NCBI GenBank assembly: GCA_005877965.1
Contig: VBNP01000051.1
Location: 1-14,978 of the forward strand
Length of the DNA: 14,978 nt
Direction: 5' to 3'
Source: Gammaproteobacteria bacterium
GTDB lineage: Bacteria; Pseudomonadota; Gammaproteobacteria; Steroidobacterales; Steroidobacteraceae
Below are positions 1-7,254 of this stretch, in pieces; positions within the stretch are counted from its first letter, which is position 1, and each line of letters starts with the position of its first letter. Made by a program: the position numbers and the translations under genes. A model generated the notes under the pieces. It had not been told where the DNA came from. It saw only the letters and a list, made by a program, of their open reading frames with translations, and did not search any database.

Positions 1-1488
1 CATGACGTATTCGGTCGCGGAAAACGGCGTGGCGAGATCGTAGTAGCCGTTCAGCACCAGCACGCGCAGGTTCGCATCCTTCACCAGCGCCTCGGCGAGG
101 TCGACCCCTGAATTGACCATGGGCTGCTCGCCGTGCTCGGTCTTGTGCACCCACTTCCAGTGTTCGCCGATGCTGAAATTGGTGGTGCGGTAGGTGCTGC
201 CCTGCCCGAACTTGAGATCCCCGTGGTAGTAGTCGAGGAACGCCGCCGCAAAGGCGGCGCTGATCGCGGCCGACTGCGGGTCATAGTCGGTGTACTTTTC
301 CAGCGGATCCATGGTCGGTCCGACAAAGCGCCCGTCGAGGCGCCCGAGGGTCTTGCGCTGCGCCCTGAGGAGCTCGTGCGCGAAGGCATTCTCCGACACG
401 CGCAGGTTGGCGGCTTTCAGGTACTCGACCGCCAATCCGGTGTACTCGTGCATCTTCTGCGCCACGGCCTCGCGCTCGGCATCGGCGAGCGCATCGCCCT
501 TGAGGAGCGCCGCGGTGAAGGGACCCATGGCGTAGGCGCGCACTTCGGTGAGGAACGGTTCGAGCGCGGCGGGCTGGCTGGGCAGCATGTGGTGGTACCA
601 GGCCACGGCCGCGTACCCCGGCAGGTACACGGCGTAGGGCCGGTCGTTCCCCGGCAGCTCGGCGAATATCGCCTCGATGTCGGTGGCGACCGACACGAGT
701 ATCAGGCCGTTGAAGGCGAACGAGCGCCGTCCCCGCAGGTAGTTGACGATCGCCGCCCCGCGCGTGGTGCCGTAACTCTCGCCCAGCAGGTACTTCGGCG
801 AAGTCCAGCGATTGTTGTCGCTCACGTACTGCGCGATGAAGCGGCTGACCGAATCGATGTCCGGATCGACCGCCCAGAATTCGTCGTCGCGGTGATCGCA
901 GACCGCGTGGCTCAGGCCCGTCCCGACCGGATCGATCATCACCAGGTCGCTCTTGTCGAGCACGCCGAACTCGTTGTCCACCGTGCGATACGGCCCCGCC
1001 GGCGTCGGACCCGGATCGGACACCACGACGCGCCTGGGTCCCAACACGCCCATGTGCAGCCACAGCGATGAGGATCCCGGTCCGCCGTTGAACGCGAACA
1101 TCAGCGGCCGCGCCGCGGCGCCCTTGAGATCGTGCCGCACGTAAGCGACGTAGCCCATGCTGGCGGTCGGCTTGTCCTCATCGTCGCGAATGATCAGCGT
1201 GCCGGCGGTGGCGGTGTAGTCGAATGACTTGCCGCCGGCGTTCAGGCGATGCTGGGTGACCGAGCTCTCCGCGTTCGGCAGCCGCATCCACTGGTCTTTT
1301 TTCTCGCCGCGGATGTCGATCCTGCACAGCCGTGCGTTGACAGCCGCCGCGGGGCCGGGCTGCTCGCCGGCATGACCGGGCTGCTCGACCGCATGGGATG
1401 GTTCCTGTGCGCGCGCGCGCTGCTGCGCGAACGCCGCGCCGCACACACCCGCCAGGGCGATGATGCCCGCCGACCGCCACCTGGACAT
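1..1488 (-). CDS. Exported S10-family serine carboxypeptidase-like peptidase (C-terminus cut by window edge)
   Basis: This is a peptidase of the S10 (serine carboxypeptidase, alpha/beta-hydrolase) family, expected to act in the periplasm or outside the cell. The frame is open for 496 codons from the ATG at 1488 to the window edge. Residues 1-22 look like a Sec signal peptide, with probable cleavage after AFA, followed by a Pro/Gly/Gln-rich linker to about residue 50. The oxyanion-hole motif NGGPGSSSLW is at 134-143 and the nucleophile motif GESYG at 236-240 (Ser238). The motif NGYYDLATPF near 480-489 carries the likely catalytic Asp484. The catalytic His would lie beyond the edge. GGGAGAG lies about 7 bases upstream of the ATG as a good ribosome binding site. 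The gene is divergent from trmB with a 115-base gap. Family assignment is firm; substrate is unknown. Confidence 0.93.
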   Translation of the reverse strand, partial: MSRWRSAGIIALAGVCGAAFAQQRARAQEPSHAVEQPGHAGEQPGPAAAVNARLCRIDIRGEKKDQWMRLPNAESSVTQHRLNAGGKSFDYTATAGTLIIRDDEDKPTASMGYVAYVRHDLKGAAARPLMFAFNGGPGSSSLWLHMGVLGPRRVVVSDPGPTPAGPYRTVDNEFGVLDKSDLVMIDPVGTGLSHAVCDHRDDEFWAVDPDIDSVSRFIAQYVSDNNRWTSPKYLLGESYGTTRGAAIVNYLRGRRSFAFNGLILVSVATDIEAIFAELPGNDRPYAVYLPGYAAVAWYHHMLPSQPAALEPFLTEVRAYAMGPFTAALLKGDALADAEREAVAQKMHEYTGLAVEYLKAANLRVSENAFAHELLRAQRKTLGRLDGRFVGPTMDPLEKYTDYDPQSAAISAAFAAAFLDYYHGDLKFGQGSTYRTTNFSIGEHWKWVHKTEHGEQPMVNSGVDLAEALVKDANLRVLVLNGYYDLATPFSATEYVM

Positions 1489-1535
1489 TGCCTGACTCTC
1501 CCTGCATGCCGCGGGCCGCTCCCGCATCGCGCGGG

Positions 1536-1544
1536 CTTATACCA
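1536..1544 (-). promoter_or_regulatory. Extended -10 promoter for the S10 peptidase
   Basis: On the minus strand the sequence TGGTATAAG forms an extended -10 element (TGn plus TATAAG, five of six matches to the sigma-70 consensus). Transcription would begin near 1529, giving a leader of about 40 bases before the ATG at 1488. No good -35 box is visible at the usual spacing, as expected for an extended -10 promoter. The same nine-base string occurs upstream of rpmB. Confidence 0.45.
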
Positions 1545-1603
1545 CGATCGCGCCACGGCCGCGCCCGTCACGCGCTCGCGGCGCTGTAAGATCGGCTCGA
1601 CAC

Positions 1604-2290
1604 ATGACCGCGGCCGAACACCCTCGCTTGATCCGCTCCTTCGTGACCCGCGCCGGCCGGATCACGGCGGCGCAGGAGCGCGCGCTCAGCTCGCTGTGGC
1701 CGAAGTACGGCGTTGCGTTCGGGATGCAGGTGCTCGAGCCCCACGCGCTGTTCGGCCGCGACGTACCGCGCACCATCGAGATCGGCTTCGGCAACGGCGA
1801 GAATCTCCTGGCGCTCGCGGCCGCGCATCCTGCGCGGGATTTCCTCGGGGTCGAGGTCCATCGACCGGGCGTCGGCCGGCTGCTGCTCGGGCTCGAGGAG
1901 CGGGGGCTCGCGAACGTGCGCGTCATCTGTCACGACGCGGTCGAGGTCTTCGAGCGGCAGATCGCCCCGCACTCGGTGCACGAGATTCTGGTCCTGTTTC
2001 CGGATCCCTGGCCGAAGAAACGCCACCACAAGCGGCGCCTGATCCAGCGCCCGTTCGTCGACCTGGCGGTGAGCCGCCTCGTGCACGGTGGCGTGTTGCG
2101 CCTCGCCACCGACTGGCAGCCGTACGCACTCGAGATGCTCTCGACACTGATGGCCACGCCGGACCTCAAGAATCTCGCGGCCGACGGCGCCTTCGTGCCG
2201 CGGCCGGCGGAACGCGCACCCACGCGCTTCGAGCGTCGCGGCGAGCGCCTGGGCCACGACGTCTGGGATCTGGCCTTCCGGCGAACCTGA
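1604..2290 (+). CDS. trmB: tRNA (guanine-N7-)-methyltransferase TrmB
   Basis: TrmB transfers a methyl group from S-adenosylmethionine to N7 of G46 in the variable loop of many tRNAs. It acts in the cytoplasm as a Rossmann-fold enzyme. The protein has 228 residues, normal for the family. Visible motifs are RSFVTRAGRIT (11-21), the SAM-binding EIGFGNGE (59-66), the signature FPDPWPKKRHHKRR (132-145), TDWQPYA (169-175) and the C-terminal TRFERRGERLGHDVWDL (207-223). No strong Shine-Dalgarno sequence precedes the ATG. A TAAGAT at 1587-1592 could be a -10 box, giving a very short leader, but this is weak. The gene is divergent from the S10 peptidase and converges on the MarC-family gene with a 19-base gap. 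Confidence 0.97.
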   Translation: MTAAEHPRLIRSFVTRAGRITAAQERALSSLWPKYGVAFGMQVLEPHALFGRDVPRTIEIGFGNGENLLALAAAHPARDFLGVEVHRPGVGRLLLGLEERGLANVRVICHDAVEVFERQIAPHSVHEILVLFPDPWPKKRHHKRRLIQRPFVDLAVSRLVHGGVLRLATDWQPYALEMLSTLMATPDLKNLAADGAFVPRPAERAPTRFERRGERLGHDVWDLAFRRT

Positions 2291-2309
2291 GACCGGCGCC
2301 GCCACGCCG

Positions 2310-2942
2310 TCAGCCGACGCCGAACGCCTGGCGCAGCCCGTCGAGCACAAACTGCACGGCGAGCGCGCCCAGGATCACCCCCAGGAGCCGGCCGGCAACA
2401 TTGGCGCCGGTCACGCCGATCACGCGCATCAGCGGATCGGCCAGCAGCATCAGCACCAGTGCGATCGCGAGCACCGCTGCCGCCGCGGCCAGCAGTGTGC
2501 CAAAGAGCGCCGCCTGGCCGGCAAGGTGCAGCGGGCCGAACCACAGCAGGATGGTGGCGAGCGCCCCGGGACCTGCGATGAACGGAAACGCCAGCGGAAA
2601 GACCGAGATATCCGCGCGCCGCCGGCTCTCGGCCGCCTCGCTGCTGGAGGTGCGCGTGCCGGACTCGCGCGCAAACACCATCTCCAGCGCGAGCAGAAAC
2701 AACAGCAAGCCGCCGAATATGCGAAACGCCTCGAGACTGATGCCCATGAGCTCGAGGAACGCCGCCCCGCCGAGCGCGAACAGCAGCAGGATCACGGCGG
2801 ACACGCTGACGGCTTTCAGCGCCATGCGGCGCTTGTAGTGGCGGGTAGCGCCGGCGGTGAGCCCGGTGAACAGCGGAACGAGCGACACCGGTTCCACCAC
2901 CACGAAGAATACGACAAAGAATTTGAGTGGCTGCTCGAGCAT
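2310..2942 (-). CDS. MarC/UPF0056-family integral membrane protein
   Basis: This inner-membrane protein belongs to the MarC family (UPF0056), which includes E. coli MarC, YhgN and YchE. The molecular function of the family is not established. From the ATG at 2942 the protein has 210 residues. About six hydrophobic segments are visible (roughly 7-27, 42-63, 70-90, 112-135, 141-168, 180-202), with a basic/serine-rich loop near 91-110. The family-typical FPLAFPFIAGPGALAT is at 115-130, and an early VEPVSLVPLF lies in the first segment. A TTG five codons upstream (2957) is an alternative start. Neither has a clear ribosome binding site, and I prefer the ATG because the membrane segment follows at once. 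The gene converges on trmB and is divergent from the acidic protein gene. Confidence 0.9.
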   Translation of the reverse strand: MLEQPLKFFVVFFVVVEPVSLVPLFTGLTAGATRHYKRRMALKAVSVSAVILLLFALGGAAFLELMGISLEAFRIFGGLLLFLLALEMVFARESGTRTSSSEAAESRRRADISVFPLAFPFIAGPGALATILLWFGPLHLAGQAALFGTLLAAAAAVLAIALVLMLLADPLMRVIGVTGANVAGRLLGVILGALAVQFVLDGLRQAFGVG

Positions 2943-3081
2943 TGATGCCGTGCGCAACGGGCGGGTCTGCGGCTAAATCCCGATAGTTCTTGAAAGCGTC
3001 AAAGACGAAGCGCAACATCGATTGTAGAGCGCACTGGGAATCCGCAATACCGGAGAATGTCTTCGCGGGAGGTGGGCGACG

Positions 3082-3399
3082 ATGGCGACTCCTCAACCGG
3101 CTATCGGCGATTGGTATCGCTCCAGCGGCGGTGCGTTATTCGAGGTGGTGGCCCTCGACGACGACGACGGCACGATCGAGATCCAGTATTTCGACGGCAC
3201 GGTCGCGGAGATGGACATCGAGGACTGGGATACGCAGTGGGAGGATGGCGCGCTGGAAGCCGCCGAGCCCCCAGAGGACTGGAGCGGCTCGGTCGATGTC
3301 GAGGCCACGGACGAGAGCCGCAGCTCGGGCTCGGACTCGCTGGCGGAGGACCGGGACCTGCGGGCGGGCTCGCTCGACGGCATCGATCTGTTCGAATGA
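3082..3399 (+). CDS. Small acidic conserved protein (DUF6763-like)
   Basis: This 105-residue protein has no established function. The start is well supported: GGGAGGT sits 8 bases before the ATG. The N-terminal half (about 7-66) looks like a small beta fold with GDWYRSSGGALFEVVALD and IEIQYFDGTVAEMDIEDW, followed by PPEDWSG. The rest is low-complexity and acidic, ending in SLDGIDLFE. I count about 30 Asp/Glu, only 4 Arg and no Lys. It resembles a small protein family widespread in Gammaproteobacteria that I recall as DUF6763; the family number is from memory. There is no signal peptide or membrane segment, so it is probably cytoplasmic. It stands alone between divergent MarC and convergent Rieske genes. 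Confidence 0.85.
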   Translation: MATPQPAIGDWYRSSGGALFEVVALDDDDGTIEIQYFDGTVAEMDIEDWDTQWEDGALEAAEPPEDWSGSVDVEATDESRSSGSDSLAEDRDLRAGSLDGIDLFE

Positions 3400-3426
3400 T
3401 GCGCCGCCCGCAAAGGGCCCGCACCG

Positions 3427-3837
3427 CTAACCAGCCGCCTGCGCCAGAGCGTTCACGTCCACGCTGTCGGCCAGCACGACGTATCCGTACCTGATATCGA
3501 GCGCCACCGGGGTGAGCGCGCCTCCGGCGCACGGACCCGCCACGCAATAGCCGCTACTCTTCTCGAACAGCGCGCCGTGCGAGCAGCACAGAATGAGCGC
3601 GCCGTCGGACGTGAGGAACCGGTCCGGCAGCAGATTCAGCGGGTGGCCGGCGTGGGGACAGCGGTTCACGTAGCCGCGCACCGCATCCCCGACCCGCACT
3701 ACAAAGCCCCTGAGCGGCCAGTCACCGGCAGCGATGGTGAAGGCGCGTGCGCCGTGGCGCCCGAGCTCCGTGAGGCGGCATACCACCCTCTCCAGGTCGA
3801 GTGCCGGTGCGCCCTGCATCCCATCGCCGCTGGTCAC
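3427..3837 (-). CDS. Small Rieske [2Fe-2S] ferredoxin-like protein
   Basis: This 136-residue soluble protein consists of a single Rieske [2Fe-2S] domain. The two cluster-binding boxes are CPHAGH (Cys60, His62) and CCSHG (Cys84, His87), which gives the canonical C-x-H and C-x2-H ligands. An extra Cys98 and Cys103 occur in GYCVAGPCAGG, as often seen in these small Rieske proteins. There is no signal peptide or transmembrane anchor, so it is not a bc1-type Rieske; a ferredoxin-like electron carrier is likely, but the partner is unknown. The start is a GTG whose last two bases lie in the TGA stop of the AmpG-like gene (GTGA), indicating translational coupling. An ATG six codons later (3819) is the alternative. 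It is the last gene of the exoIII-AmpG-Rieske operon. Confidence 0.9.
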   Translation of the reverse strand: MTSGDGMQGAPALDLERVVCRLTELGRHGARAFTIAAGDWPLRGFVVRVGDAVRGYVNRCPHAGHPLNLLPDRFLTSDGALILCCSHGALFEKSSGYCVAGPCAGGALTPVALDIRYGYVVLADSVDVNALAQAAG

Positions 3838-5102
3838 GGCCGTTCTTCAGAGCGCTGCCTGTCGAGCGCATCGATCTTGCGCCGGGTCAGGTACACCATC
3901 GTCAGCCCCGGCAAAGCGAGCACGAAACTCATCACGTAGTAGACGTACCAGCCGCCGTGGTCGGCAATCCAGCCCGCCGGATACCCCAGAGTGTAGCGCG
4001 GCAGCAGTGCGAGCGCCGACAGCAGGGCGTACTGAAATGCGCTGTAGCGCACATCGCACAGCGCCATGATGAGGGCGACGAGCGCGATGCCGCCCATCGC
4101 GCCGGCGACGTGCTCGATGACCACGGCGCCGACCATGATGGGATAGCTCTTGCCGGCCAGCGCGAGCGCGCAGTAGAGCAGGTTGGTCGCGGCCTGCAGC
4201 ACGCCGAAGGCGAGCATCGAGCGCAGCAGCCCGAGTTTCACCATGAAGACGCCGCCCAGCACCGAGCCGACGAGCGTGCTCATCGTGAACAGTGCTTTGA
4301 CGATGAGCGCGATTTCGGTCTTCGAGAACCCGACGTCCATCATGAAGGGCGTGAACAGCTTGTTGGCAAAGGCATCGCCCACCTTGAACAGCAGCACCAC
4401 CACGATCAGCGTCGCCGCGCTCGGCGTGCCGAGGAGTTCCCTGAGCGGTTCAAGCACCGACTCGCGCAGCGAGCGCGGTTGGTAGGTGTTGTGCGACGTC
4501 GGGGCGCGCGCCGTCGCCACGCCAAAGAGCAGCATGAGCACGGCGAGGATCAGGAACGCGGGCCGCCAGCCGAAGTGATCGGCGACGATGAGCGCGCAGG
4601 CCGAGGCGAACCAGGCGGCCGTGCGGTAGCCGAGGTTGGTGGCGGCCGCGGCGAGTCCGCGCTCGCTCGGCAGCGACACGTCGGTGCGGTAAGCGTCGAA
4701 GGCGATGTCCTGGGTCGCCGAGAAGAATACGATCGCCACGGCGCAGGCCGTGATCGGCGCGAGCGCCAGCGCCGGGTTCTGCAGCGCAAAGAGTGCGATG
4801 GTGGCGGCGAGCGCGACCTGCATCGCCAGTATCCAGCCGCGGCGCCGCCCGAGGAGCGGCAGCGGGTAGCGATCGATGAACGGCGCCCACAGGAATTTCA
4901 ACAGATACGGCAGCGCCACGTACGACATCACGCCGATCGTGATGTTGGTGGCTCCGGCGTCCTTCAGCCAGGCCTGCAGCGCGCTCTCGGTGATCTGGTT
5001 GGGAAAGCCGGAAGCCGCCCCGAGGAACAGGATCGCGAGCATCTTGGGGCTCGCGAGCACCTCGCGCAGCCGCGGAGCCGCGGTGGCGGGCGATGCGCTC
5101 AA
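3834..5102 (-). CDS. AmpG-like MFS permease (muropeptide transporter family)
   Basis: This is a multi-pass inner-membrane protein of the major facilitator superfamily, AmpG branch. AmpG proteins import anhydro-muropeptides released during peptidoglycan turnover and so support cell-wall recycling and, in some species, beta-lactamase induction. Family hallmarks seen are SGFPNQITESALQAWLKDAG (31-50), FLWAPFIDRYPLPLLGRRRG (70-89) and SATQDIAFDAYRTDV (128-142). The rest alternates about 12 hydrophobic segments. At 422 residues it is shorter than E. coli AmpG (491) and closer to AmpP-like proteins. The start is inferred as TTG at 5102, overlapping the exoIII stop as TTGA; the next ATG (codon 21, 5042) would remove residues that align with the AmpG N-terminus. 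A longer open frame to 5873 is out-of-frame read-through of exoIII. The actual substrate is unproven. Confidence 0.88.
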   Translation of the reverse strand: MSASPATAAPRLREVLASPKMLAILFLGAASGFPNQITESALQAWLKDAGATNITIGVMSYVALPYLLKFLWAPFIDRYPLPLLGRRRGWILAMQVALAATIALFALQNPALALAPITACAVAIVFFSATQDIAFDAYRTDVSLPSERGLAAAATNLGYRTAAWFASACALIVADHFGWRPAFLILAVLMLLFGVATARAPTSHNTYQPRSLRESVLEPLRELLGTPSAATLIVVVLLFKVGDAFANKLFTPFMMDVGFSKTEIALIVKALFTMSTLVGSVLGGVFMVKLGLLRSMLAFGVLQAATNLLYCALALAGKSYPIMVGAVVIEHVAGAMGGIALVALIMALCDVRYSAFQYALLSALALLPRYTLGYPAGWIADHGGWYVYYVMSFVLALPGLTMVYLTRRKIDALDRQRSEERP

Positions 5103-5866
5103 AGAGCGTAGTCCATGATGAGCGGCGCATGATCCGAGAAGCGCCGCTCCTTGTATATGGAGGCGGCGCGCGCCTTGCCGGCGAGCGAGCCGCTCACCAC
5201 CTGGTAGTCGATGCGCCAGCCGACGTTGTTGGCGCGCGCCCGCCCGCGGTTCGACCACCAGGTGTACAGATCCGGCTCGGAGCGCACCTCGCGGAACGCG
5301 TCCACGTACCCGCCCCGACCGAACAGGCGGTCCATCCACGCACGCTCCTCGGGCAGGAACCCGGAGTTCTTCTGGTTCGACCTCCAGTTCTTCAGATCGA
5401 TGGCGCGGTGCGCAATGTTCCAGTCGCCGCCCAGGATGTAGTGGCGGCGGCGGCGGCGCAGGCGTCCGAGGTGCGGCGCGAAGGCATCGAGAAAGCGGAA
5501 TTTGGCGGCCTGGCGCTCCGGGCCCGCGGAGCCGGAGGGCAGGTACAGCGATACCACCGACAGCTCCCCGAACTGCGCTTCCAGGTAGCGTCCTTCGCGG
5601 TCGAACTCGGTGATCCCGAAGCCGCGCACCACGCGCTGCGGGGTGTGCCGCGTGTAGAGCGCAACCCCGGCGTAGCCCTTGCGCTCGGCGTCGCAGAAGA
5701 AGCTCTGATACCCCGGCAGCGTCACGGCATGGCCGGCGAGCTGCGGTTCCTGGCTGCGGGTCTCCTGCAGGCAGATGAAGTCCGCGCCCTGGCGGCGCAG
5801 CCAGCGGAACAGCCCCTTGGCCGCCGCGGAGCGGATTCCGCAGACGTTGACGGTGATGACACGCAT
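5099..5866 (-). CDS. Exonuclease III family AP endonuclease in the Crc position
   Basis: This 255-residue protein belongs to the exonuclease III/AP endonuclease (EEP) family, which cuts DNA at abasic sites and degrades 3' ends. The residues expected of an active enzyme are present: Asn7 (TVNVCG), Glu35 (LQETRS), Asp148 and Asn150 (GGDWNIAH), Asp220 (VGWRIDY), and Asp245-His246 (FSDHAPL). Its overall sequence (MRVITVNVCGI at the start, GFLPEERAWMD, NVGWRIDYQVVS, HAPLIMDY at the end) and its position divergent from pyrE recall Pseudomonas Crc, the catabolite-repression co-regulator. Crc, as I remember it, lacks several of these residues. I therefore call it an ExoIII-type enzyme orthologous to, or closely related to, Crc. 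The ATG at 5866 is preferred; an in-frame ATG at 5884 would overlap pyrE. The stop overlaps the AmpG-like start. Confidence 0.9.
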   Translation of the reverse strand: MRVITVNVCGIRSAAAKGLFRWLRRQGADFICLQETRSQEPQLAGHAVTLPGYQSFFCDAERKGYAGVALYTRHTPQRVVRGFGITEFDREGRYLEAQFGELSVVSLYLPSGSAGPERQAAKFRFLDAFAPHLGRLRRRRRHYILGGDWNIAHRAIDLKNWRSNQKNSGFLPEERAWMDRLFGRGGYVDAFREVRSEPDLYTWWSNRGRARANNVGWRIDYQVVSGSLAGKARAASIYKERRFSDHAPLIMDYAL

Positions 5867-5878
5867 CAGGCAATCATA
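5847..5878. promoter_or_regulatory. Possible overlapping divergent promoters between exoIII-like gene and pyrE
   Basis: Only 16 bases separate the two start codons. On the minus strand TATGAT (5878-5873, five of six -10 matches) would start transcription at about 5866, which is the exoIII-like ATG itself. On the plus strand TTGACG (5847-5852, inside the exoIII-like gene) lies 19 bases before AATCAT (5872-5877, four of six), placing a start near the pyrE ATG. The two -10 boxes share the same bases. Neither gene has a convincing Shine-Dalgarno sequence. The boxes are imperfect, so this is a tentative reading. Confidence 0.3.
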
Positions 5879-5882
5879 GGGC

Positions 5883-6542
5883 ATGCGGCAATACCAGCTC
5901 ACGTTCATCGACCTGGCTCTGAAGCGCGAGGCGCTGCGCTTCGGGAAGTTCGCGCTCAAGTCCGGGCGCGAGAGCCCGTACTTCTTCAATGCCGGTCTGT
6001 TCAGCGACGGCGAGGCGCTCGCGACACTCGGGGGGTGTTATGCCGCCGCCATCGTGCACTCCGGCATTCGCTTCGACATGATCTTCGGCCCGGCCTACAA
6101 GGGCATCGCGCTCGCCGTTGCGACGGTGATGGCGCTGTCAGCCGAGCACGGCCGCAGCGTCCCCTACGCCTTCAACCGCAAGGAAGCCAAGGACCATGGC
6201 GAGGGCGGGCAGGTCGTGGGGGCGCCGCTTGAGGGGCGCGTGCTGGTCGTGGACGACGTGATCACGGCCGGCACCGCGGTGCGCGAATCGCTCGAGATCA
6301 TTCGCGCCGCGGGCGCGCAGCCGGCGGGCGTGGCGCTGGCGCTCGACCGCCAGGAACGCGGACGGGCTACCGCGAGCGCCGTACACGAGCTGGAGCAGCA
6401 GCAGGGCCTTCAGTGTGTGAGCATCGTCACACTCGCCGACCTCATCGAGGCCCTGGCGCGGCCCGCGGACGGACGCGCGCGCGTTTCTGCCGAGCAGCTC
6501 ACAGCCCTGCGTGCCTATCAGCAGCGCTACGGCTCCGCGTGA
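5883..6542 (+). CDS. pyrE: Orotate phosphoribosyltransferase PyrE
   Basis: PyrE joins orotate and PRPP to form orotidine 5'-monophosphate in de novo pyrimidine synthesis, as a cytoplasmic dimer. The 219-residue protein matches the family along its length. The start MRQYQLTFIDLAL aligns with E. coli MKPYQRQFIEFAL. SGRESPYFFNAGLF (27-40) and FGPAYKGI (68-75) follow, then the catalytic loop RKEAKDHGEGG (99-109) and the PRPP-binding motif VLVVDDVITAGTA (120-132). It is divergent from the exoIII-like gene with 16 bases between. It is followed after 38 bases by the DUF4124 gene on the same strand, which may be co-transcribed. AGGG ends only one base before the ATG, too close for a standard ribosome binding site. 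Confidence 0.98.
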   Translation: MRQYQLTFIDLALKREALRFGKFALKSGRESPYFFNAGLFSDGEALATLGGCYAAAIVHSGIRFDMIFGPAYKGIALAVATVMALSAEHGRSVPYAFNRKEAKDHGEGGQVVGAPLEGRVLVVDDVITAGTAVRESLEIIRAAGAQPAGVALALDRQERGRATASAVHELEQQQGLQCVSIVTLADLIEALARPADGRARVSAEQLTALRAYQQRYGSA

Positions 6543-6580
6543 GCTTGCCAGCCATGCCGCCGGCGCAGGAATATACTCCC

Positions 6581-7243
6581 ATGTGCCCCCGCACCCCGCG
6601 CCCCCGGTTTCGCTGGCTGCTCGCCTGCGCGGCGCTGGTGTGTGCCGGCGCGTGCGCCGCCGCCGCTGCGGGCCATTCCTCCTCCAAGCAGGGCGTCGCC
6701 TACCGGTGGGTCGATGAGCAGGGAGTGGTGCACTACGGTGACCACATTCCACCTCAGTACGCCTCCAAGGAACGCGCCGTCCTCAACAGCCAGGGCGTGG
6801 AGGTCGGGCATTTCGAGGCGCAGAAGTCTCCGGAGGAGGCCGCTGCGGACGCGCGCGCGCGCGAGGCGCAGCTGAGGGAGCGGCAGCACGACGCTTTTCT
6901 GATCACGACCTACACCTCGGTCAAGGATATCGAGGCGCTGCGGGACCTGCGGCTCGATCAGCTCAGAGGTCAGCGCGCCGCGGCGGAGCAATACACGGAG
7001 AGTCTACGGACGCGCCTCGCCACCCTGCAGACGCGGGCGCTGAACTTCCAGCCCTACAACTCACGCCCCGACGCGCGGCGCATGCCGGATGACCTGGCGG
7101 AGAATCTGGTGCGCACGGCGAATGAACTGCACGCGCAGGACCACGAGCTCGCCGTCAAGAGCCAGGATGAGACCACGCTGCGCGCGCAGTTCCAGGCCGA
7201 TATCGAGCGCTACCGCGCGCTGCACACCATCCACTCGCATTAA
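6581..7243 (+). CDS. Secreted DUF4124-domain protein with helical C-terminal region
   Basis: This 220-residue protein has a basic N-terminus and a hydrophobic stretch (about 11-30) that reads as a Sec signal peptide, so it is probably periplasmic. The Cys residues there do not form a clean lipobox. After it comes a short DUF4124-type segment, YRWVDEQGVVHYGD (41-54), a motif common in gammaproteobacterial envelope proteins of unknown role. The remainder is charged and predicted helical, with likely coiled coils near 84-108 and 120-220. I chose the ATG at 6581 because AGGA ends 10 bases before it; an in-frame ATG at 6554 is the alternative. It follows pyrE on the same strand and ends 11 bases from the convergent dut stop. 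The function is unknown. Confidence 0.85.
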   Translation: MCPRTPRPRFRWLLACAALVCAGACAAAAAGHSSSKQGVAYRWVDEQGVVHYGDHIPPQYASKERAVLNSQGVEVGHFEAQKSPEEAAADARAREAQLRERQHDAFLITTYTSVKDIEALRDLRLDQLRGQRAAAEQYTESLRTRLATLQTRALNFQPYNSRPDARRMPDDLAENLVRTANELHAQDHELAVKSQDETTLRAQFQADIERYRALHTIHSH

Positions 7244-7254
7244 GCGCCGCACCC

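Noticed and set aside
133..1071. Long plus-strand open frame opposite the S10 peptidase
   Set aside because: It is antisense to a gene with clear S10 motifs and signal peptide. Its translation is Arg/Val/His-rich with no recognisable domain, typical of GC-rich shadow frames.
1249..2838. 529-codon plus-strand open frame across the S10, trmB and MarC genes
   Set aside because: It crosses three well-supported genes on both strands in other frames, and its Arg/Ala/Pro-rich translation shows no family.
2943..3081. Promoter for the MarC-family gene (TTGACG on the minus strand near 3000)
   Set aside because: The -35-like box has no convincing -10 at an acceptable distance (GATTTA at 17 bases), so I did not list it.
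3400..3426. Possible terminator between the acidic-protein and Rieske genes
   Set aside because: The GCCCGC repeats are direct, not inverted; no stable stem or T tract is present.
3801..5111. 436-codon plus-strand open frame opposite the AmpG-like gene
   Set aside because: It mirrors a membrane protein with AmpG hallmarks; the product is a charged low-complexity shadow.
3834..5873. Apparent 679-residue fusion of an unknown domain and the AmpG-like permease
   Set aside because: The first 257 codons are the exoIII-like gene read in the wrong frame. The real permease starts near 5102.
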